In this document: in pieces, positions 15,475-25,300 of the stretch
How the letters are laid out: every line of letters begins with the position of its first letter
Position numbering within the stretch: the first letter of the stretch is position 1
Virus record (IMG/VR): IMGVR_UViG_3300034179_000029
Location: 1-32,088 of that record
Strand: one strand, 5' to 3'
Length of the DNA: 32,088 nt
DNA from: a virus
Notes under the pieces: model-generated
Told to the model about the DNA's origin: nothing
Database searches by the model: none
Seen by the model: the letters and a program-made list of their open reading frames with translations, nothing else
Made by a program: the position numbers and the translations under genes

Positions 15475-15510
15475 ATGGATTGTGTTATTTAAATTAACGC
15501 AATCCATTTT
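15475..15510 (+). terminator. Terminator after the gp26-like unit
   Basis: ATGGATTGTGTT (15475-15486) pairs with AACGCAATCCAT (15496-15507) with one G-U pair, then a short T run. It is followed by the class-A motif at 15523. Confidence 0.75.
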
Positions 15511-15522
15511 CCATGTAAACCT

Positions 15523-15537
15523 AGGACAAACTTTAAA
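15523..15537 (+). promoter_or_regulatory. Class-A promoter motif for the baseplate unit, copy 6
   Basis: AGGACAAACTTTAAA, perfect consensus, 29 bases before the ATG of the gp25-like gene. It would drive the run of closely spaced genes to 20946. Confidence 0.7.
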
Positions 15538-15566
15538 TGTATATAATCTATATAGAGAGGTAAATT

Positions 15567-15995
15567 ATGGCAGTTGGGGGAATTGAAAATTTTTTCAAAA
15601 AAGTACCAGCAAAAAAGAATATTCCTAATGGAGTTAAACCAAAAATAACTCAGTCTGGGGATCTTCAAAGAACTGAAGGTATAGATGAGATAATCAAGAG
15701 TTTGTCCAATATATTGATGATTGCTAGAGGTACTTATTTCTTCGATTCTAAATTAGGGTCTAATTTATATAGATATGTATTTGAGCCTGTTGATGTGGCT
15801 ACAAGAACAGCTATTGAACAAGAAATATCTCAATCTATATTTGAATATGAAAATAGAGCAGAAATCAGTTACGATGTATTATTCTTTAAAAATAAAAAAG
15901 GTTTTAGAATAAATATATATGTAAAATATAGAGGAGAAAAGGGTAAAGTATCTATAGATATAGATGAGTCTCTATTGAGAACAGTTGGGAACTAA
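15567..15995 (+). CDS. Baseplate wedge protein, T4 gp25-like
   Basis: 142 residues, the usual size. It shows the gp25 fold pattern: a DEIIKSLSNILMIARGTYFF helix, DSKLGSNLYRYVFEPVDVAT in the middle, an EQEISQSIFEYENRAEI helix, and a final beta sheet (FRINIYVKYRGEKGKVSIDI). In contractile machines this protein sits at the sheath-baseplate junction and nucleates the sheath. Start ATG has AGAGAGG. It opens the baseplate operon behind the class-A motif at 15523, consistent with the usual gp25, J/gp6 order although two other genes lie between here. Confidence 0.88.
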   Translation: MAVGGIENFFKKVPAKKNIPNGVKPKITQSGDLQRTEGIDEIIKSLSNILMIARGTYFFDSKLGSNLYRYVFEPVDVATRTAIEQEISQSIFEYENRAEISYDVLFFKNKKGFRINIYVKYRGEKGKVSIDIDESLLRTVGN

Positions 15996-15999
15996 AAAT

Positions 16000-16518
16000 A
16001 TGGAAGTAAGTAAAGATTATATAGATAAAAACGCAAACGATGCTGCAACATCTCCAAAAAACAATCTCCCTGATCCTTCAGAAGTTCAGAAGAAATCTGG
16101 GAATTATAAAAAGGGACATGTTAAAATACATGGTTTAGATATAAGTATAGAAAATCCAAAAGGAAGTATAAGAAGTGGTACAGACCATACTGGAAAGGAA
16201 TGGTCCATAAAGTTAAAAAATCATTATGGATATATAAATGGTAATAACATAGGTAAGGATGGAGATCCTGTAGATATATTTATAGGCCCAAATCCAAATA
16301 GTGAAAAGATATTTATTGTTAATCAGAAAAATAAAGAAGATAATTTTGATGAACATAAAGTATTATTAGGTTGGGAAAAATTTCAAGATGCTATAGGTGG
16401 GTATCTAGATAATTATGAAAAAGGTTGGGATATGATAATGTCTGTACACCAAACAACCCTTAATAATTTTAAGAACTGGTTAAAATCTGGTAAGATTAAA
16501 ACACCATATAAGGATTAA
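16000..16518 (+). CDS. Inorganic-pyrophosphatase-like protein (phage/polyvalent InPase type)
   Basis: The 172-residue protein carries GNYKKGH (34-40), ENPKGS (51-56), HYGYI (75-79) and KDGDPVDIFIGP (86-97). DGDPVDI fits the classic soluble pyrophosphatase signature D-x-D-[PE]-x-D-x with three acidic metal ligands. DEHKVLLG (117-124) and a GWDMI ... FKNWLKSGK end are found in the stand-alone phage versions that also occur as domains of polyvalent proteins. Catalysis would be hydrolysis of pyrophosphate or a related phosphoanhydride with Mg. The ATG at 16000 is chosen; a TTG at 15985 would overlap the gp25 gene. It is unexpected between two baseplate genes and could be a virion-delivered enzyme or simply co-expressed late. 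Confidence 0.75.
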   Translation: MEVSKDYIDKNANDAATSPKNNLPDPSEVQKKSGNYKKGHVKIHGLDISIENPKGSIRSGTDHTGKEWSIKLKNHYGYINGNNIGKDGDPVDIFIGPNPNSEKIFIVNQKNKEDNFDEHKVLLGWEKFQDAIGGYLDNYEKGWDMIMSVHQTTLNNFKNWLKSGKIKTPYKD

Positions 16519-16520
16519 TA

Positions 16521-17177
16521 ATGCAACCTTGGATCAGAAGATATAACTATATTTCAGACTATTATGATACAGCATATAATATATACTCTAAAGTATATCC
16601 AGGATATCCTGTAACATATTATAGTGTAGACTGGAAGAATAGTGTTTATGATAAAAAGTTAATGGCTGGTAGCTATGAAAAAAATGGAATTGGTTCCCTC
16701 ACAGGAATAGAATTTAAAAAAATATTACTTCTACCTGTTTTTGGTATAGAACAGATAACACCTGTTAATACAGGGAGCGAGCGAGGCCTGACTATGCATG
16801 ACTCTGAAACAAGCACCGTTACATTTTCTTCAGAGTATGGTTTAAAACCTTATGAATGGGATGTAATACATTTTAGTCAAGATTTCATGTCGCCAGATAA
16901 TAATGATGATAGTCCAGTATTTGTTGTTAGGAATACTAACCCTGCTACATATGGGAACATGACTATGTGGCAATGTTCTATAAAAGTGGCTCCTTATAGA
17001 CTTGGGGATGTTAAAAAACAAATCAGTAGCGAGTATATGTTTTTGGATTTTACAAAGAGTATTCACAGATTGGATACAGCATACATATTGATTCAACTAC
17101 AACAAAGATCTAATAGTTTATCTGATAATTTAAAAGATCTTTTTCATAGTACAGGATTCTATTTGCAAGAAGTTTAA
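16521..17177 (+). CDS. Baseplate-region structural protein (218 aa)
   Basis: Begins MQPWIRRYNYISDYYDTAYNIYS and contains ILLLPVFGIEQITPVNTG, then a beta-rich part with GLKPYEWDVIHFSQDF and PVFVVRNTNPATYGNMTMWQ, ending in helices. The pattern of a LPV-(F)-x-IE strand followed by a Trp/Asp-containing fold recurs in myovirus structural proteins near the baseplate, but I cannot name the T4 counterpart. It starts two bases after the pyrophosphatase-like gene with AAGGA in the end of that gene, and the J-like gene follows, so it is almost certainly a wedge or neck component. Confidence 0.55.
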   Translation: MQPWIRRYNYISDYYDTAYNIYSKVYPGYPVTYYSVDWKNSVYDKKLMAGSYEKNGIGSLTGIEFKKILLLPVFGIEQITPVNTGSERGLTMHDSETSTVTFSSEYGLKPYEWDVIHFSQDFMSPDNNDDSPVFVVRNTNPATYGNMTMWQCSIKVAPYRLGDVKKQISSEYMFLDFTKSIHRLDTAYILIQLQQRSNSLSDNLKDLFHSTGFYLQEV

Positions 17178-17195
17178 CTTGAAGGGGAATATATA

Positions 17196-19853
17196 ATGTT
17201 TGAAGAAAGCTCTATAGAAATATTTTCAAGTAGAGATAAAATATTGGATGAGATGATCGATCAGATGAAAGATTATCTTGAATTGGAATCTTTAGATCTT
17301 AGTAAGACAGATTATTTGTCATATTTAGTAAATATATTATCTGGATTAACTGCCAATCTTTTATTCTATAATACAACAACATACAGAGAATTATTTCTAA
17401 CAAAAGCAGTTCAAAAGGATAGTGTCTTGAGTTGGTCTGCGATGCTTGGTTATAGTCCTACATGGGCAACTGCTGCAACATGTTCTGTATTAGTTGCAAT
17501 TCCATTAAAATTTACAGGAGATGTAACGTTCACTATACCAAAAGGGCACCAATATAAAGCAGGATCTATAGTATTTACTCAAGATAACCCAATTCAAATA
17601 GATATACCTAGAGATGAGCATGGAGATATTATAGATATAACTGTTACAGAAACTTTAACTGTTGGTGGATCAAGATCTTTAAAGTATGAAACAGAGACGG
17701 ATTCAAATGGAAATGTTACATTATATTTTACTGCAGATATAACTCAAAAGGAACTAGTGGAGTTTACAGAACCAATACCAACGTTGTTACCATATGAATT
17801 CTATGAATTAGATATCAACTTTGATGGTCAAATTGCTTCTATAGATGAGGTAATATCAGAAGAGTGGGAAAGATCATCTACAATACCATATTATGAATCA
17901 TTATTTCTTATACCATTTGATACAAAAGGGTATGTTTTTGAAATAACTGAGAGTGGCGCTAGAATATCTTTTGGAAATGGTGTTGTGGGACAACAACCAC
18001 CAAGCGGAAGTATAGATATAAGTCTATATACAACTGAAGGAGCCAGTGGTAATGTTATTGCTGGATCTATAAACAGAACAGATAAGTTATATGTAAAAGA
18101 TTATAATGATAGTGGTAATAGTGAAGATTCTCAGGGAAAATTTACTATGAGAACAGTTAGTATGGAAGTAGTAAATGTTGTTCCAGCTACAGGAGGTAGA
18201 GATTTTCCAACAGTTGATGAAATAAGAACATCTGCAATTGCAAATGTTACAGCTATGAATAGATTAGTATCTGAAACGGATTTTTCTAATATAGAATCTA
18301 TAGTAACTGAACTACCTGTTAATCATACTATATCTGTATTAAAACGAAGTGACCTGAAGGGTAATGAAATATCATTATTCACAGACATTATATTTGAAGA
18401 AACCATAGTTCCAACTAGGAACACTAAATGGGATGTTACAGATTCAACCTCTTCTGGATATGTGTATATACAAACTAAAGATACTATTACTATAGATGGG
18501 TCTGATTATTATAGTATGTTTAATATAGAAATAGATCCTATAAATGAAGAATGTACATATTATTATCTTGCCAGTGAATTAGAAAAATCTGTCACATTAA
18601 ACAGAACAAGATCTGGGCTTACAACAATCTTACCATCATATGCTACATTTACAGTTGTTACAACAGACAGTACATCTGGAGATCTATTATCAGTATCTGA
18701 ACAGTATGTAGATATAGAATTAAACTTTGATATATTAGAAACAGATGCTGAGGATGGCTTACAATGTATATTAGAAACCAGTTGGGATGGTACTGTATAT
18801 AATATGGTTCAGGAGGTTAATGATGATGGCAATACTGTTTTTACAATACCAACCAGTAATCCGTTATTATTATCATCGATACCTGACATGACTCAAACAT
18901 ATCTATTTAAAATGTATTATTTGGATGGTGGTGAGGTAGACCTTCCATATTTAACAGAGTCTCAAGTTAGCTTAATATTAAAACAACAATTAGACGAATT
19001 CATGTATAGCCAAGTACATGTTGACTCAACTAATTCATACAGAGTAGGAGATACAATCTCTGTATATGATGTTCCAGTAATAAAGAAAAGCTATTACGAT
19101 GGTATAGATCAAAACTCATTCGCCTTACAAATATATAATGATATATTAACACTAGATATAACAGAATATAGAATGACAAATGATTTTATAAATCTTAAAT
19201 TTAGTGATACTACAGGAGTTCTTGATAATATGAAGTATAATCAGACTACTAAGAATCCTGTTATAAGTGTGAATCCAACTGGAAGTTTATCGTCATTAGG
19301 ACATGGTTCTGGGGATGATGAAAATAGATATCTAGTTACAGATAGTGAGTATATCAGTCCATGGGGAGAAGATTCAACATATGATAAAGATGCGCCATTT
19401 ATAGCAGAATATGTAGCATCAACGGATAGCTGGATTTTTGAGAGAGTTGTAACAAATGATATAATAAATGTTACAAGTCTGAATGATAATGTTTTGTATG
19501 ATGGAAACGATGCAGTCATTCCAATTTTAACAATTCCATTTACACTTCAGTTAATTGTTTGGAGGGATACATCAGTATCAGCAACCACGGATGCGATAGT
19601 ACAGAATGTTAAAAATAATCTTATAGATGGATTATATTCAAAATTTGGATTTGATTCAAATATATATTTATCAGAAATTATAGAGATAGTTCAAAATGTA
19701 GAAGGAGTTAGAAATTGTACTATAGTGGAACCAACACATGATGTATTTTTTGATTATGATCTAAAAGAAGATTTAACTCAAGCACAATTATTAGAATATT
19801 CACCACAATTAGTATGGTTTGACAGTACAACTATATCTGTAGAAATAAGATAA
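17196..19853 (+). CDS. Baseplate J/gp6-like wedge protein
   Basis: 885 residues. The N-terminal 140 residues match the J/gp6 pattern: a helical DEMIDQMKDYLELE, DYLSYLVNILSGLTANLLFY, TYRELFLTKAVQKDSVLSWS with a LGYSPTWATAA turn, then beta domains (FTIPKGHQYKAGSIVFTQDN). Further on come ISFGNGVVGQQPPSGSIDI and VPATGGRDFPTVDEIRTSAI, which are hallmark J-like segments. The C-terminal region has a strand-rich ferredoxin-like part (VQNVKNNLIDGLYSKFGFDS) as in other J proteins. It links wedges around the hub. Its size is larger than P2 J and nearer T4 gp6. ATG follows GAAGGGG. Confidence 0.85.
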   Translation: MFEESSIEIFSSRDKILDEMIDQMKDYLELESLDLSKTDYLSYLVNILSGLTANLLFYNTTTYRELFLTKAVQKDSVLSWSAMLGYSPTWATAATCSVLVAIPLKFTGDVTFTIPKGHQYKAGSIVFTQDNPIQIDIPRDEHGDIIDITVTETLTVGGSRSLKYETETDSNGNVTLYFTADITQKELVEFTEPIPTLLPYEFYELDINFDGQIASIDEVISEEWERSSTIPYYESLFLIPFDTKGYVFEITESGARISFGNGVVGQQPPSGSIDISLYTTEGASGNVIAGSINRTDKLYVKDYNDSGNSEDSQGKFTMRTVSMEVVNVVPATGGRDFPTVDEIRTSAIANVTAMNRLVSETDFSNIESIVTELPVNHTISVLKRSDLKGNEISLFTDIIFEETIVPTRNTKWDVTDSTSSGYVYIQTKDTITIDGSDYYSMFNIEIDPINEECTYYYLASELEKSVTLNRTRSGLTTILPSYATFTVVTTDSTSGDLLSVSEQYVDIELNFDILETDAEDGLQCILETSWDGTVYNMVQEVNDDGNTVFTIPTSNPLLLSSIPDMTQTYLFKMYYLDGGEVDLPYLTESQVSLILKQQLDEFMYSQVHVDSTNSYRVGDTISVYDVPVIKKSYYDGIDQNSFALQIYNDILTLDITEYRMTNDFINLKFSDTTGVLDNMKYNQTTKNPVISVNPTGSLSSLGHGSGDDENRYLVTDSEYISPWGEDSTYDKDAPFIAEYVASTDSWIFERVVTNDIINVTSLNDNVLYDGNDAVIPILTIPFTLQLIVWRDTSVSATTDAIVQNVKNNLIDGLYSKFGFDSNIYLSEIIEIVQNVEGVRNCTIVEPTHDVFFDYDLKEDLTQAQLLEYSPQLVWFDSTTISVEIR

Positions 19854-19869
19854 AAGAAAGAAAGGTCAG

Positions 19870-20946
19870 ATGAATCTTTTAGAATTTACACAGGTAGATA
19901 TAAAACCAGAAGATGATTCTAAGGTTTATAGATATATATCTAAAATTTTGGGAAATGAACTTACGGAAACATCTAAACCATGCCATAAACCAAAATTGAT
20001 AAAATATTTTTCTGATTTACAATATATACTTGGGATTGATAACGATAAGATAAAAGAATTTGTATCTGGAATAGTTGTCCCTTATCCACACATATTTAAA
20101 ATATACAAAGATAAATTTACAGTATTATTATTGATTGCAACTATATATTATACTAGAAAAGGAAAATTTGATATAGCAAAGTCATTTTTTACATTTTTAA
20201 ATTTAAAATTTTACTCAAGTAGAATACACAAACATTTTCCGAAGTTTTGTAATGGAGATTTATGGATATTAACTTTAGATAAATTGTCTCCAAAACATTT
20301 ATTCAAAACTAAAAAAGGGATACCTAATACAATATTATATATTGCAGAATTTGATTATAATAAAAATAAAGATAAATTAAAATCTGAAAAATTACAAGAT
20401 AAAATACTTGGTGATATTGTATATGGTCTTAGAACAAAGATAGCTCAATCTGTTAAATCATTTGCTCAACTATATCATAGTATGTATGAAGCAGGATTAT
20501 CTAAAACATCATCTGGAGAAGATCAGATAGGTGGAGCGAAGTTAATAGCAGATAAAATAAGTATGACAATGTGTACATTTGGGCAAATTGATAAGGGCGC
20601 GTTGTCAAAAGCAATAATACAAAGTAGATTAAGAAAAGATTTATCTATTTCTATTGTGTCACAATTCTCAACATCGGAATATAAAGATAAAATACGGTTT
20701 ATAATTCTTCTTATAAGTAGAGTTGGGGATTTTAAAGATATATGTATAGAAACAAATAGATTAAAATTAATAAGAAGAATAAATTCTAATTATAAAATAA
20801 GTGGCCAGTATTCAATAAAAGCAGAAATAAAAAATTTATTATATTCTCTAGAATCTGGATACCAATTAAAAAATATATATGAATCACAATTAATTAATTT
20901 TTTTAGTAATTATATAACATTATTTATAGGTAGTAGAATCTGTTAA
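19870..20946 (+). CDS. Unknown protein (358 aa) at the end of the baseplate operon
   Basis: Lys- and Ile-rich, mainly helical by composition, with no recognised motif. Segments include LIKYFSDLQYILGIDNDKIK and ISMTMCTFGQIDKGALSKAI. Base composition is even more A+T-rich than the neighbouring J-like gene. The start has GAAAGG 5-10 bases upstream. The stop overlaps the stop of the converging minus gene by four bases with no hairpin between. By position it is a virion protein or assembly factor, but that is inference. Confidence 0.5.
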   Translation: MNLLEFTQVDIKPEDDSKVYRYISKILGNELTETSKPCHKPKLIKYFSDLQYILGIDNDKIKEFVSGIVVPYPHIFKIYKDKFTVLLLIATIYYTRKGKFDIAKSFFTFLNLKFYSSRIHKHFPKFCNGDLWILTLDKLSPKHLFKTKKGIPNTILYIAEFDYNKNKDKLKSEKLQDKILGDIVYGLRTKIAQSVKSFAQLYHSMYEAGLSKTSSGEDQIGGAKLIADKISMTMCTFGQIDKGALSKAIIQSRLRKDLSISIVSQFSTSEYKDKIRFIILLISRVGDFKDICIETNRLKLIRRINSNYKISGQYSIKAEIKNLLYSLESGYQLKNIYESQLINFFSNYITLFIGSRIC

Positions 20947-22283
20947 GATACTAAGTCTGTCCATAGAGTTGTAGAACTTGTTGGAACTCTAGGTGTAGGA
21001 TCATTAGTTACGGTATCTGCTGTATCTGTCTTTCCTATAGTAGCAACCTCTTCAAAACTATATTCAGAAACAGTTCCTGGACCAGCTGGTAATTCTGTAT
21101 ATGAAGATAAGTTATTTATATATTCTTTAAATATAGGTCTAAATCTATCTTTTGCAAATCCTTTTTCCAAAGAAACATCTTCTGCGATTATAGATCCATA
21201 TAAATCATTAAAAGACATTTTAACATCCACAATACCAGGACGTTGAATAAAAGATATATTATTAGCATCACCACCTTTTATTACCTCTATAGATGATACG
21301 TATGCAGCTTTTAACATGAATAAGCCTGGACATGAAATAGAACATAAAACAGGATATGTAAATGTTGATGGAGAGTCTGATAATGGCACTATAAATGCTA
21401 ATAATTTTGCTAATGGATCAACAATATATTTTTTATGTAATCCAAGATCTTTTGGATTATAATTATATAATCTTATAGATATAGAGTATGAAGGAGCATA
21501 TGAAGAACCTTTCCACATTAATGGAAAATCTATTTTACTACCAGATAATATCTTAGATATACCAGCACCACCACTTATTCCCTCAAGAGCTTTTTCTCCT
21601 AGTCCTACAAGACCACCACCAGCTTTTGTAAGAGATCCGAGGATGGTTCCCATGTTCTCACTCATTCCTTTTATAGCCTCTCCCATAGAGGCCTTTCCAG
21701 TCATGTATCTCAACTCTTCAGCAGCACTAGATGTAACATTCCCTATCTGTTCAAATTTAGATTCTCCAAATTCTGAACTAAATGATTCTGTTATACTTGC
21801 ATCATTAGTAAATGCTGCATATATACAATGATCTTGGGTACTATAGTCAACATCTGCAGAATCTAATATTAATTTATATTTTTCTCTTCCTAGTTCATAA
21901 TTTAATTTAAATGTTTGTAATCCTGCTCTATTATCATCACCATCTGGCATATCTGGATATGCAGGATATATAGCCATTATAGGCATTGAAGATAATATAA
22001 ACTCCGAATCACTGAGTGAAAGATTTCTATCAAACAGATAATTAGGAGGTAGCCCTATTACTTTATCAGGATCTATTGATTTATTGAAAGTTTCTAAAAC
22101 TGGAATACTAGATTTTACTGTATTTACTTTTTCCTGCATAACAGAAAGTCTTCTAGCCCTTTCAAGATCTGCAGCGTATTTCTTTTCTGCTTCACTTTTA
22201 GCATTATCTTTCTTTAACCATGCATCCCACTCTTCCTGAGTCATATTAGGATCTCTCCAGTTTACTAATCCTCTTTTAGGCAT
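20943..22283 (-). CDS. Tail-tube initiator/baseplate-cap-like protein
   Basis: 446 residues. The N-terminal third is charged and helical, with NMTQEEWDAWLKKDNAK and an Ala/Glu coiled segment; a Gly/Ala-rich stretch lies near 225-250. The C-terminal half contains FPLMWKGSSYAPSYSISIRL then PKDLGLHKKYIVDPLAKLLA and a following SFNDLYGSI. That pattern resembles the myovirus baseplate proteins that start the tail tube (T4 gp48/gp54-like), but the T4 equivalent is uncertain. It follows the tape measure gene by 17 bases with GGAGGAG, so both are one transcript. That pairing fits, since the tape measure interacts with tube initiation proteins. Confidence 0.55.
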   Translation of the reverse strand: MPKRGLVNWRDPNMTQEEWDAWLKKDNAKSEAEKKYAADLERARRLSVMQEKVNTVKSSIPVLETFNKSIDPDKVIGLPPNYLFDRNLSLSDSEFILSSMPIMAIYPAYPDMPDGDDNRAGLQTFKLNYELGREKYKLILDSADVDYSTQDHCIYAAFTNDASITESFSSEFGESKFEQIGNVTSSAAEELRYMTGKASMGEAIKGMSENMGTILGSLTKAGGGLVGLGEKALEGISGGAGISKILSGSKIDFPLMWKGSSYAPSYSISIRLYNYNPKDLGLHKKYIVDPLAKLLAFIVPLSDSPSTFTYPVLCSISCPGLFMLKAAYVSSIEVIKGGDANNISFIQRPGIVDVKMSFNDLYGSIIAEDVSLEKGFAKDRFRPIFKEYINNLSSYTELPAGPGTVSEYSFEEVATIGKTDTADTVTNDPTPRVPTSSTTLWTDLVS

Positions 22284-22300
22284 TTAAATACTCCTCCAAT

Positions 22301-25300
22301 CTAATTTAATCTTCCACCTAAGATTCTTTCTGTTTCTTCATCTAATTTCTGCTGTACACCATTAGTACTTATCGCAGTATTTAACGAATTAGAATTTGTG
22401 ACTTGGTTAGTTACAACATTATTGTTAATTGGATGTCTAGCAGAAAGGGCTTCCTGTAATTTTTTATTCCCTGCTAATAATCGGTCAGCTCCAGCTCTCT
22501 GTCTTGCGTGTTCTAACATTGCTTCATGTTCGGCTATAGCTTTTGGAGATGTCATTATTATATCATTTATCATTCTAGCAAATGCTGGAGCTTTATTTAA
22601 CGGGATTACCACTTCTGGTCCAGACTCTCCTAAAAAGGCTGGTGTAGGACTAGTTATAAGTCCTCCCTTTGCAAGCATTGGTGCTCCAGATAATTCTTGT
22701 TCTTTATACCATTTCCCAATGAATGGTATAGCACCTATTTTTTCTCCAAACCATGCTCTAAATTTTTGAGATATTCCAAGTATTAATTTAAATGGCCACA
22801 TAATAAAGCTCCAAATAGATGTAGCTATTTTTTTAACACCGCTCCATACGAATTGTAATCCTTTAGCTATATTTTTTCCACCTATAGCTCCAAGAATACC
22901 ACCTGCTATAGACCCTACGGCTGCCCCTATAGCAGTACCAACAACTGGAACAACACTACCAACACCTGCTCCGATAGCTGCTCCTTTTGCAACGCCCCAA
23001 GCAGTTCTTCCAGCTAGTCCTTCTCCAGTACCACCTAAAAATCCACCTATTCCAGATGTAACTTTCTGAGACAAGGATACCTTTTGACCTTCAGCAACTC
23101 CATGCCATGATCTAGCTTTAGAAACTCCTTTAAAACTATCCCACATAGCAGCAGCAACTCCAGCAACTCCAATGGCTCCAAATATATATGGTGTAATCAT
23201 TGGTAATAACTGAGGTATCATGGTTTTCATCATCTGTATTTTATTTCCAATGTCAAATCCAGGGAGTCCAAATCCAAACTGTTTTAGTAGTATTTTATAG
23301 ATACCTTTTGTATATTTTACCATTTCTGCTGGCCATTTTGCATAGATATATTTCCCATCTTGATCTACACCTATAGGTGCAGTTTTACCACCTGGTTTCA
23401 ACCACTGAATAACACCTTTGATTTTTCCTTTCAATCCTTCTTTGAATTTTAAGTATTTATCCCTGATAGATTGAAATGGTTTCATTATAAACCTACCTAT
23501 AGCCTTAAACGGGGCTGTTATTGCAGACCACATAGTACTAAGAGTCATCTTTATTGTAGATACTCCTATATCTATAGTATGTCTTAAAGCTGTAAATCCT
23601 GTTCTCATTGCAGATAACATAGTATGTCCAATATCTGCCAACATTCCTATACTTTTAGATAATCCTTTAGCAATCCCTCTTGCAACATCTGAACCTATTT
23701 GAAATGGAAGTTTTGCTAATGTTACACCTATATCTGTAATACCATGAATCAATTTTCCAAATATTCCCATAGTACCACTTATTATTTTAGATTTTTTTGT
23801 TCTGGTGCCAGGATGTCCACCTAATATTCCTATTATAGAATCTAGCCTATTAATAACCTGATCTTCAAAACCAGATACTCTTCCATATCCTAGATTAGAG
23901 AGTGCTTCAGAAAACATTCCAGATATTCTAGCTGTTGCTCTTGGGTCACTAAGAGGTAATACTGCTTCTGGTCCAGCTTCACCAACAACTATTCCTTGTG
24001 CTGCAAATATTAACCCTCCTTTTCTCATAGCTTTAGATTTTCCAGAACCTCCAACAAATGCAGCAAATTCTGTTATACTATTTTGTATATCACTAGAAAG
24101 AATTCTTATCTTTTTTCCAAGTTCTGCTATATCATCTACAAATTTACTAAGAGAATATTTTTTAATTCCTTTTCCCAACCATACTATATCGTGAAATGTA
24201 TTAGTAATTGCAGTACCAAGAGGATCAAAAGCTGCTTTAACTATTCTAAACATATATTGGAAAATACCACTAACAACACCTGGTATACCTGGTCTTTTTA
24301 TTCTAGCCTCTGTAAAATCTTTTGCTGCTGCATCCATAGCATCAAATGCATTATAAAATGAGTTGAATGATACAGAAGACCATTCTAACAATCTATCACT
24401 AATAGTTGCAAATATCTTATTCCAAGAATCTGGCAATATTCTTTCTACGATATTCTTTCTTAAATCTGAAATTATTGTTGGTATGTCTATTGCTGAAAAC
24501 TGACTTATATTTCTATGGGCATCTTCCAATGCTTTTGTAGAAGACAATAATCTATTAACTGCATTGTACAAATCTTTCCCAAGAGGTATTAGCCCTTTTA
24601 TAGCTTCCCATGTAGATGCTGGTATTGCAGATATAACACCAAGTATTTTTGTAAATGGAGATTCTCCTCTATTCCATGCAACCTCAAATGGTTTTATAAT
24701 CTTCTCACCATAATTAGATAATATATAGAATATTCTATCCATATGACGAGACATATCAGCAACGCTCTGAAAAGACACAGTTAGAATTCCTTTTATAGAT
24801 TCAAATATTTTTCCACCAGCCTCTTTAAATATTGTAGGTATAAGTGTTTGATATGCCTTTATGATTATCGATTGTATACCACTTCGTTCGCCAATTTCTC
24901 TATTAAATATTTCTTTTATGTTTCCAGCTATATTAGTTAATGACTTTTCAACTATAATTGGGAGTTCTCTTATAACATTAAATATTCCGCCAAATATAGA
25001 TTTTTTCCCTCTTTTTTCTAGCATTACTCCTCCACCGCCAGCAAGACCTGTAACTCTTGATCCCATTCCAACCCCAAATGCTGTTTGTATTTCATGCATA
25101 GCTTCTACTGCTGGTGTAAGAAAAGAAAATGTAGCTTTAAACCAATTCAATAATTCATCTAGTTTTGAAGTCATTGGTTTAAATAGTCCAGTTATCCAAT
25201 CTTTCAATCTTTTAAAGATTCCTCCACTAAACAAACTAGCAATTCCACCAAACAGACCTGAAAATAAACCACCTCTACTTGAACCAACTGTTTCCCCAGC

